Assembly: GCA_046539045.1 (NCBI GenBank)
Contig: JBKHHU010000208.1
Coordinates: 1-5,668 of the forward strand
Direction: 5' to 3'
Length of the DNA: 5,668 nt
DNA from: JBKHHU01 sp046539045
GTDB taxonomy: Bacteria > Planctomycetota > Phycisphaerae > SM23-33
Part shown: piece by piece, positions 1 through 4,772 of the stretch
Numbering within the stretch: position 1 is the first letter of the stretch
Layout: every line of letters starts with the position of its first letter
Program-made: the position numbers and the translations under genes
Notes under the pieces: model-generated
What the model saw: the letters and a program-made list of their open reading frames with translations, nothing else
What the model was told of the DNA's origin: nothing
Databases searched by the model: none

Positions 1-108
1 AGGAAACCCGGGGAAAACGGGGCGACGGCCACACGTTTCGCGTGGTGGGTCTTTTAGCCTCCGGCAGGCAAGCCCGACCCGTATCTGTTTAGTCTGGCTG
101 TTGCTTTC

Positions 109-346
109 CAGCCTGAAAGGCTGACACGTTGCAGCGAAGGGTCAGGCGCGGTCGTTCCGCGACTGACCCTGGGAAAAGTTCGGCCAACAGTATCCATGCT
201 GCTGTTGTTGTTCGCAGGCTGAAAGTCTGCCACGACCGCTCAAACGCTGAGCCGATGACTGCATTCGTGGCAGCCCTACAGGCTGCAAGAGACAAAACAG
301 CAACAGGAAAAGCCTCCTTACACCAGGGCGTCGCGGACTCGCCTTG
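109..346. repeat. Cluster of interspersed hairpin repeats
   Basis: This stretch is almost entirely short inverted repeats. Stems are visible at 109-114/118-123 (loop GAA), 138-145/163-170 with an inner CGCGG/CCGCG stem, 214-220/224-230 (loop GAA, one G-T pair), 270-275/281-286, and 324-330/340-346 (one G-T pair). The first and third share the pattern CTGTTG...GCAGGCTGAAAG...CTGCCACG. The fourth reads as the same element on the opposite strand, and CCACGA (229-234) pairs with TCGTGG (265-270), so the third and fourth form one larger inverted pair. There are no coding signals. I infer a dispersed non-coding repeat family of the kind seen in planctomycete intergenic DNA. A structured RNA cannot be excluded. 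Confidence 0.6.
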
Positions 347-414
347 TCCTTTGTAGTTTGTACTTTCTACTTTGTCCTTTGTACTTTGCCCTTCTCTGTC
401 TCTCTGCCTCTCTG
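343..414 (+). repeat. Short-period pyrimidine-rich tandem tracts
   Basis: Two adjoining tandem tracts are visible. From 349 to 390 six units of 7 bp follow the consensus CTTTGTA, preceded by a shortened unit at 343-348. From 391 to 414 three units of 8 bp follow YYTCTCTG. The units vary at one or two positions, so this is a decayed or diversified array, not a perfect microsatellite. The strand is strongly pyrimidine-biased. It lies outside any credible gene. Confidence 0.75.
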
Positions 415-1104
415 TGTGAGCATCAACAGCCCGTCCATCCTTGTCTCGCGTGGTGGGTCTCCTGCCAACCAGGAAAGAGGCCATCGCCCGGTGAACGCAT
501 CTGCCGCCCCTGCCCGGGCTGAGGAAAAGGGACACCCGAATCCTGCTCCGGGTTCATCCGTCGATTATTCGTTGTATATTGCTATTGGCAACATGAACCC
601 ACAGGATCCGACAAGCCCCCGCCGGCATAGCAGGGCCAAAAACGTCGGATTTTGTGAACTTACATCACTAACCGCTCTTCTCCGATTGTGTCCTGATACA
701 AAATCTGTAGGGATTTTTCGGAGTTTCAGTGGAAAGCGATCCCATTCGCCCGCAAATCCGAATAGGTGAAAACCCTCAATTCAGCGCTCACAGGTAGATA
801 CCCCTGACCGATCAGCGGCGATTGCCCGACCCAAGATATTGGGTGCGTTGGCCACTCCCCCCCAACCGGGGCTTAGAGCGAGAATACCCCGCCATTTCTA
901 ACGTTTTACCAAACCCTGAATACTCCTAACCTGCCGACCGACTCTACATTTATTGCCCCACGGCTTTGAGGGTTCAGCCCTGTTGAAGAAAACTCAAAAC
1001 CGGCCCATCATGTGTGCGTCGAGTCGGGACAGTTCGCGACCCATCTTAGTTCCCGGCCGGACAACACGAAGCCTGTCGCCAAACGGGAGAAGAAAGAAGC
1101 CATT
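415..1104. other. Non-coding upstream region of the sigma factor gene
   Basis: I see no credible gene here. The plus-strand open frame through 344-769 starts inside a tandem tract and has low-complexity, unfamiliar content. Base composition is less GC-rich than the genes. Visible structure: a 10-bp inverted repeat at 646-655/698-707 with one G-T pair, a 16-bp inverted repeat ACCCAAGATATTGGGT at 829-844, and a C-rich run followed by CCCC-AACC-GGGG near 857-870. A promoter for the operon should lie here or just downstream. The best sigma-70-like pair I can find is TTGAAG near 983 and CATCAT near 1006 (17-nt spacer), which is weak. Confidence 0.5.
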
Positions 1105-1110
1105 AAGGAG
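1105..1110 (+). promoter_or_regulatory. Shine-Dalgarno site for the sigma factor gene
   Basis: AAGGAG lies 6 nt before ATG 1117. It selects this start over the in-frame ATG at 1012, which has no comparable ribosome binding site and would add 35 residues outside the conserved sigma domains. Confidence 0.8.
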
Positions 1111-1116
1111 CCGCCA

Positions 1117-1698
1117 ATGCCCGCCACGACTGCCATGAAGCCGGATACGAGAAACCTCGTTGAAGACCACGTGCCTATGGCCCGTCAAATCGCTGCCCGC
1201 CTCAAGCGGCGTTACATGTGGGTCAACCGGGACGATCTGTACAGCTACGCCCTGCTCGGCCTGACGCTCACCGCCAGACTCTACGACCCCGAGCGCGGCG
1301 TGCCGTTTCCCCAGTTCGCCGCACGCAAGGCATTGTTTATGGCCGTTGACGAAATGCGGAAGGACGGGATCGTTCGCCGCAGCAACGTGAAGAAGCTCCC
1401 GCACCACATTTCGCTCAATGAACCGGTCACCGACGACGGCAACACCGAGCTGGACCTGGCCGACTATCGCATCGATCAGCAGTTGGAGCAGATGGAAGCC
1501 AAAGACCTCTGCCGTGCCCTGCTGAAGCGACTCCGCAGCAACGACCGGCGGCTGATGATGATGTACTACGGCGACCACATGACGTTCCGCGAGATCGCCG
1601 AGGTGATGGACATCAGCGAGAGCAGCGTCTGCCTGCGGCACAAGGCCCTGCTTGACAAGCTCAAGAAGATGGCCAGGACGCGACACATCGGCGGATAA
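1117..1698 (+). CDS. FliA-like sigma-70 family RNA polymerase sigma factor
   Basis: A 193-residue alternative sigma factor that would direct core RNA polymerase to a subset of promoters. Region 2 spans about residues 13-90. The segments LVEDHVPMARQIAARL, VNRDDLYSYALLGL, YDPERGVPFPQFAARKA and MAVDEMRKDGIVRRS match the FliA/WhiG pattern. A short link with SLNEPVTDDG (about 99-108) recalls the region 3 boundary of RpoD/FliA proteins. Region 4 spans about 130-185 with the helix-turn-helix TFREIAEVMDISESSVCLRHKALL. FliA proteins are usually near 240 residues, so this is a compact version, shortest between regions 2 and 4. No flagellar or anti-sigma gene is in view. It lies 51 nt upstream of a sigma-54 activator with no terminator between, so the two are probably co-transcribed. 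The sigma-70 family call is secure; FliA-like subgroup and target promoters are inference. Confidence 0.9.
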   Translation: MPATTAMKPDTRNLVEDHVPMARQIAARLKRRYMWVNRDDLYSYALLGLTLTARLYDPERGVPFPQFAARKALFMAVDEMRKDGIVRRSNVKKLPHHISLNEPVTDDGNTELDLADYRIDQQLEQMEAKDLCRALLKRLRSNDRRLMMMYYGDHMTFREIAEVMDISESSVCLRHKALLDKLKKMARTRHIGG

Positions 1699-1736
1699 CC
1701 TCCGCACCCTCTCTCTACACGACATACGCAGGAACC

Positions 1737-1743
1737 AAAGGAG
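1737..1743 (+). promoter_or_regulatory. Shine-Dalgarno site for the sigma-54 activator gene
   Basis: AAAGGAG lies 6 nt before ATG 1750, between the sigma gene stop and the activator start. It supports this start over later in-frame ATGs such as 1831 or 1900. Confidence 0.8.
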
Positions 1744-1749
1744 CAGGAA

Positions 1750-2952
1750 ATGTGTTACACCGATTCCCTTTACGCAACAGACGTCACGGACCGCCTCACA
1801 CCGGAGGAAGCTGCCGGAATCGCGACAATGCTCAGCCGTTCGATCGGAAGCGACCCCGCCCAGGCCGCCCGGGCGCACGACACCGACCACTTCGGCGAGA
1901 TGAACTCACAGGACATCCGGGACTTCTTCAGCGAGCACGCCCACGACGAGGTCCGCATGGTCGGTCGGTCTGAGGGGATGCAGAGCGTGATGCGGACGAT
2001 CCGCCTGGTCGCCCAAAGCAACTGCAATCCGATTCTCATCCTCGGCCAGACCGGCACGGGCAAGGAACTGGCCGCCCAGACGATCCACGCATGGCGGACC
2101 GGCAACGTCGAGCCGTTCGTGGCAGTCAACTGCGCCGCCCTGACCGCCAACCTGCTGGAGAGCGAGTTGTTCGGGCACGTTCGCGGTTCGTTTACCGGGG
2201 CAGCGAAAGACAAGGTCGGGCTGTTCGAAGCTGCGGGCAAGGGCACGATCTTTCTGGACGAGATCTCCGAGATGCCGCTGGAACTGCAGGCCAAGCTGCT
2301 CCGCGTGCTGCAGGAGCACACCTTCCGGCGCGTGGGAGACACCACCGACCGACGCTGCGAAGCGACCATCGTCGCCAGCAGCAACCGCGACCTGCTGAAG
2401 GAAGCCCACGAAGGCACCTTCCGCAAAGACCTCTACTACCGACTGGCCGTGCTGCCGATCAAGCTGCCGGCGCTGGGCTCGCCGGCGCGACGGGAGGATG
2501 TCCCCGTGCTGGCGCAGTTCTTCGTCGAGCACAGCCCGCTCAATCCCGACGGCAGGGTCCGCGGACTCACCGGAGAGGCCCTCCGCAAGCTGTGCAACCA
2601 CGACTGGCCCGGGAATGTACGCGAGTTGAAGAACGTGATCGACCGGGCGATGATCCTCGAACCGACGCGCCTGATCACCCCGGTCAGCCTGGTCATCGAG
2701 TGTCACAGGTCCGACCCCCAGACGCCGGCCGTACGGCAGCGACCGGCCGGGCCCGTCGCTCCGTCAACACCGGAGCGGAAGACGGATCCGGGAGATTTCT
2801 CGCTCGAGACGGCCGAGAAGCAGTTCATCGTCCGGGCACTTCAGGAAACCGGCTGGCAACGAACCCGCGCCGCCGACCTGCTGGGCATTACCCGCGCGAC
2901 GCTGCACAACAAGATCAAACGCTATGAAATCACCCCACCGGACAAGAAGTAA
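1750..2952 (+). CDS. Sigma-54-dependent transcriptional activator without sensory domain
   Basis: A 400-residue bacterial enhancer-binding protein: a AAA+ ATPase that remodels sigma-54 RNA polymerase at promoters. The AAA+ domain starts near residue 70. Visible motifs: Walker A GQTGTGKE (99-106), the sigma-54 contact loop GSFTGA (146-151, usual form GAFTGA), Walker B GTIFLDE (165-171), sensor I SSNRD (210-214), arginine-finger region FRKDLYYR (224-231) and sensor II WPGNVREL (286-293). A Pro-rich linker (about 322-347) leads to a Fis-type helix-turn-helix (350-391, ending ATLHNKIKRY). Only about 69 residues precede the AAA+ domain, with no receiver, GAF or PAS motifs, so it resembles PspF-type activators, likely controlled by a partner protein or by abundance. 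It is probably co-transcribed with the preceding sigma gene and ends at a strong terminator. The family call is secure; targets are unknown. Confidence 0.95.
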   Translation: MCYTDSLYATDVTDRLTPEEAAGIATMLSRSIGSDPAQAARAHDTDHFGEMNSQDIRDFFSEHAHDEVRMVGRSEGMQSVMRTIRLVAQSNCNPILILGQTGTGKELAAQTIHAWRTGNVEPFVAVNCAALTANLLESELFGHVRGSFTGAAKDKVGLFEAAGKGTIFLDEISEMPLELQAKLLRVLQEHTFRRVGDTTDRRCEATIVASSNRDLLKEAHEGTFRKDLYYRLAVLPIKLPALGSPARREDVPVLAQFFVEHSPLNPDGRVRGLTGEALRKLCNHDWPGNVRELKNVIDRAMILEPTRLITPVSLVIECHRSDPQTPAVRQRPAGPVAPSTPERKTDPGDFSLETAEKQFIVRALQETGWQRTRAADLLGITRATLHNKIKRYEITPPDKK

Positions 2953-2980
2953 CCCGCCACTGAACAATCCTCCTCCTTCC

Positions 2981-3019
2981 AAAAAGGCCGGCATCGCCCA
3001 CCAGCGAGCCGGTCTTTTT
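2981..3019 (+). terminator. Intrinsic terminator of the sigma/activator operon
   Basis: A 12-bp stem AAAAAGGCCGGC/GCCGGTCTTTTT (one G-T pair) surrounds an inner TCGC/GCGA stem with a single bulged A and a CCACCA loop, ending in a run of five T. It starts 28 nt after the activator stop. The A-rich left arm means it may also terminate transcription from the other strand. Confidence 0.9.
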
Positions 3020-3051
3020 CGTGCCTGGGCAGCTTGAACATGCTGATCCAC

Positions 3052-3137
3052 AACGGAGCAGACGGTGATCACGGAGGGTTCATACTGTTGTCTTTTTGAA
3101 TCACGAAGATACGGAAGGCCACGAAGAGCACGAAGGA
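3052..3137 (+). repeat. 9-bp-period tandem tracts (CACGGAG/CACGAAG type)
   Basis: Three degenerate 9-bp units built on NACGGNGNN run from 3052 to 3078, and four units of consensus CACGAAGRN run from 3102 to 3137. The strand is purine-rich. The copies differ in the last two or three positions. They sit in the gap between the terminator and the isomerase gene, and no open frame of credible composition runs through them. Confidence 0.7.
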
Positions 3138-3214
3138 AGACGTTTTCGTCTCCGCAACGCTGCAGCGCGTCCACTCAGCGAAATCCGCTGATTCACCATC
3201 GGACACCCCATTAG

Positions 3215-3286
3215 CCGCGAACACCGCGAACAACACGAACGCAAAAAGCCCCAATTCCCCGTTCGCGATGTTTGTGCAGTTCGTGG
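3215..3286. repeat. Inverted pair of three-unit 9-bp repeats
   Basis: Three 9-bp units of type CCGCGAACA run from 3215 to 3241, and three matching units occur on the other strand at 3260-3286. The 27-nt arms agree at 20 of 27 positions by my count, and several differences would be G-T pairs. The 18-nt loop (3242-3259) is A- and C-rich. The ATG at 3268, an in-frame alternative start for the isomerase, falls inside the right arm, which argues against its use. Confidence 0.7.
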
Positions 3287-3384
3287 CCACAAAACCCCCA
3301 CTGAACAGAACCACCACCAAAGCCCCCGCGCTCTGGACACCAGGCGGTGAGGGTGGTAGCATCTTGCCTTCAAGCATAATCCCA
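3287..3384. other. Upstream region of the isomerase gene
   Basis: About 100 nt without a gene, following the 9-bp repeats. ACCACCACC at 3310-3318 and GGGTGGT at 3351-3357 can partly pair. I find no convincing -35/-10 pair: CATAAT at 3375-3380 is a possible -10 element, but it has no matching -35 and would start transcription within the ribosome binding site. The real promoter may lie within or before the repeats. Confidence 0.3.
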
Positions 3385-3394
3385 AGAGGAAGGA
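3385..3394 (+). promoter_or_regulatory. Shine-Dalgarno region for the isomerase gene
   Basis: AGAGGAAGGA ends 8 nt before ATG 3403. The purine run supports this start over the upstream in-frame ATG at 3268, which lies within repeat DNA. Confidence 0.75.
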
Positions 3395-3402
3395 ACTACA
3401 CC

Positions 3403-4242
3403 ATGGTGATTTTCAGCGCGTTTGCCGACGAGATCGATCCGGACCTGACCATTCAGATGGACGTCTGCGAAGCCAACGGCGTCAAGTGCATCGACATCCG
3501 CGGCGTGGACGGCAAGAACGTCTCCACGTTCAGCGTCGAGCAGGCCAGAGAGTACAGGAAACGCCTCGACGATCGCGGCTTCCAGGTTCCCTGCATCGGC
3601 TCGCCGCTCGGGAAGATCAAGATGGACGACGACTTCCAGCCGCATCTGGACATGACCAGGCACTGCTGCGAGATGGCCCACGTGTTCGGCACGAAGCGCA
3701 TCCGCATGTTCAGCTTCTATCCCTCCGCGGGCAAGACCATCCAAGACGAGCGCGACGGCGTGATGGACCGGCTGAATCAAATGCTCGAGATCGCCGAAGC
3801 CAACGGCTGCGAGTTCTTCCACGAGAACGAGAAAGCCATCTACGGTGCCAAGCCCGACGGCGTGAAGGACATCATCAACACGCTCGGGCACGATCGCATC
3901 AAGGGCATCTTCGACCCGGCCAACTACGTCGAAGAAAAGGTCGCCCCGTACGATGACGGCTGGACGCAGGGACTGGCGGAACTGACGGACTACTTCCACA
4001 TCAAGGACAAGCAGCCGGGCGCGTCGGCCTGCTGCCCCGCCGGGAAGGGCGCCGGTCAGTATGAGCAGATCTTCGCCGACCTGAAAGCACGCGACTGGGA
4101 AGGCTACATGACGCTCGAACCGCACCTGGCCAAGGCAGAGCAGTTCAAGGGTTACACCGGCCCGGAACTGTTCGCCACCGCCGTCAACGCTCTCAAGCAG
4201 CAGTGCGAGCAGGCCGGGATCGAATACAAGAAGTACCAGTAA
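3403..4242 (+). CDS. Sugar phosphate isomerase/epimerase family protein (TIM barrel)
   Basis: A 279-residue, probably cytoplasmic enzyme of the xylose isomerase-like TIM-barrel superfamily, which includes sugar isomerases, epimerases such as IolE/IolI-type proteins, and endonuclease IV. It has no signal peptide. It opens with a typical first strand (FSAFADEIDPDL), and likely metal ligands follow the family order: Glu141 in FHENEKAIYG, Asp171 in GIFDPANY, His199 in DYFHIKD and Glu239 in MTLEPHL. The segment PAGKGAGQYEQIFADL (212-227) matches the usual glycine-rich loop followed by a helix. The length is normal. A Cys pair (210-211) just before that loop is unusual to my eye but may be a subfamily trait. 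The gene stands alone between a repeat-filled region and a 3' hairpin, so context gives no substrate. The superfamily is confident; the reaction is unknown. Confidence 0.85.
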   Translation: MVIFSAFADEIDPDLTIQMDVCEANGVKCIDIRGVDGKNVSTFSVEQAREYRKRLDDRGFQVPCIGSPLGKIKMDDDFQPHLDMTRHCCEMAHVFGTKRIRMFSFYPSAGKTIQDERDGVMDRLNQMLEIAEANGCEFFHENEKAIYGAKPDGVKDIINTLGHDRIKGIFDPANYVEEKVAPYDDGWTQGLAELTDYFHIKDKQPGASACCPAGKGAGQYEQIFADLKARDWEGYMTLEPHLAKAEQFKGYTGPELFATAVNALKQQCEQAGIEYKKYQ

Positions 4243-4279
4243 GCTCGGCCGCCGCCGAACAGTCGAGACAACCAGTCCA

Positions 4280-4314
4280 GGCAGCACGGGTGCTCCGGCC
4301 GCACCCGTGCTTGC
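4280..4314 (+). terminator. Possible terminator hairpin after the isomerase gene
   Basis: A perfect 10-bp stem GCACGGGTGC/GCACCCGTGC (4284-4293 and 4301-4310) has a 7-nt loop, and GGCA/TGCC extends it with one bulge. It starts 37 nt after the stop codon. There is no T-run, so it could be a weak or factor-assisted terminator, or an mRNA 3'-end stabilising structure. Confidence 0.55.
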
Positions 4315-4578
4315 CCAGTTGCCCGCTGTCTTCACAGCCCCGCGTCATGCGAAATCCGCACTTTCACTGCCGATGACAACCCCGGTCGCCGCTCCAGATT
4401 GCCTTCCTGCCCGCAAACTGGGGGAAACTTCCCAGCCGATTTGTGACCTTTGACAGAGAATTCCGAGGTTCAACCCGAAAGTTACCGGAGTTCTATTGGG
4501 ATCTGGCCGACAATAGCTACTGTTACGAGAATCAAACCCAGAATAGTGAGACCGAGTAGCTATTTTTACACTTTTGAG
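4315..4578. other. Non-coding gap with operator-like inverted repeat
   Basis: There is no credible gene here. A small hairpin lies at 4419-4435. A perfect 10-bp inverted repeat, AATAGCTACT at 4512-4521 and AGTAGCTATT at 4555-4564, flanks a 33-nt spacer and ends 14 nt before the -35 element of the next promoter. Each arm contains the palindrome TAGCTA, and the two are 43 bp apart, close to four helical turns. This fits a two-site operator. A terminator is less likely, given the AT-rich stem and long loop, although five T follow the right arm. Confidence 0.45.
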
Positions 4579-4607
4579 TTAGGATTGCCCGACCTCGCGT
4601 CTATAAT
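4579..4607 (+). promoter_or_regulatory. Sigma-70-type promoter of the LuxR-type gene
   Basis: A perfect -10 hexamer TATAAT (4602-4607) sits 17 nt after TTAGGA (4579-4584), a modest -35 match (TT and final A). Transcription would start near 4613-4615, giving a leader of about 160 nt. That start lies downstream of, or on, the in-frame ATG at 4611, which supports translation beginning at 4773. Confidence 0.65.
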
Positions 4608-4740
4608 GCGATGGATCTGGAAGGTAGATCGCATTTCGAAATCTCCTTGTCCGGTTCCGCTGAACAGTGTTGGGCAAGGAAGATTCGCCGCAAGGCAGGC
4701 ACGGCAAGGCGGCCGTGCTCCGTGGCCAAAGGAAGGCTTT

Positions 4741-4762
4741 CCCCGGATCATATCCATCGGGG
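4741..4762 (+). promoter_or_regulatory. Leader hairpin next to the LuxR-type start codon
   Basis: CCCCG (4741-4745) pairs with CGGGG (4758-4762), and GAT (4746-4748) can pair with ATC (4752-4754). The GGGG in the right arm is the only Shine-Dalgarno-like sequence before ATG 4773 (10 nt), so folding could reduce ribosome access. The stem is short and any regulatory role is inference. Confidence 0.35.
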
Positions 4763-4772
4763 TCTGAAAATC

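Larger units (their letters stand above)
38..460 (+). repeat. Direct repeat pair, 15 bp exact (38-52 and 446-460)
   Basis: TCGCGTGGTGGGTCT occurs at 38-52 and again at 446-460, same orientation, with the hairpin cluster and pyrimidine tracts between. The flanks diverge directly. An exact 15-mer repeated within 5.7 kb is unlikely by chance, so these are probably two copies of another degenerate intergenic element. They could instead be the ends of an inserted segment, but no further terminal similarity or transposase is visible. Confidence 0.5.

Noticed and set aside
129..356. 75-residue plus-strand frame in the repeat cluster
   Set aside because: It runs through five hairpins and ends in the tandem tract. 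The residues only reflect the repeats.
349..390. CRISPR array or classical minisatellite
   Set aside because: Units are 7 bp and variable, without spacers of uniform length, and no cas genes are present.
344..769. 141-residue plus-strand frame with a hydrophobic start resembling a signal peptide
   Set aside because: The start codon lies inside the CTTTGTA and CTCTCTG tracts, so the hydrophobic Leu/Phe/Ser stretch is repeat-derived. There is no Shine-Dalgarno site and no recognisable domain.
1012..1116. N-terminal extension of the sigma factor from ATG 1012
   Set aside because: No ribosome binding site, unusual composition, and a strong AAGGAG sits before ATG 1117.
994..1890. 298-residue open frame on the minus strand
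   Set aside because: It lies opposite the sigma factor and the start of the activator, both of which show full family motifs. High-GC third positions keep the opposite frame open.
1906..2706. Long minus-strand open frame opposite the sigma-54 activator
   Set aside because: It mirrors the AAA+ coding region and shows no domain pattern of its own.
2091..2927. 278-residue plus-strand frame inside the activator
   Set aside because: An Arg/Pro/Gly-rich frame-shifted reading of the AAA+ gene.
3364..3380. Promoter for the isomerase gene using TTGCCT and CATAAT
   Set aside because: The hexamers are only 5 nt apart, and the start would fall on the ribosome binding site.
3370..4335. 321-residue minus-strand frame
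   Set aside because: It covers the isomerase gene in antisense, and the plus-strand product has clear metal-ligand motifs.
4503..4516. Sigma-54 type -24/-12 promoter before the LuxR-type gene
   Set aside because: TGGCC and GC are present, but the GG-to-GC spacing is one base short. No proper TGGCAC-N5-TTGC match was found in any gap.
820..4594. Shared 12-mer GATTGCCCGACC at 820-831 and 4583-4594, both upstream of regulator genes
   Set aside because: About one repeated 12-mer is expected by chance in a window of this size, and the flanks do not match.
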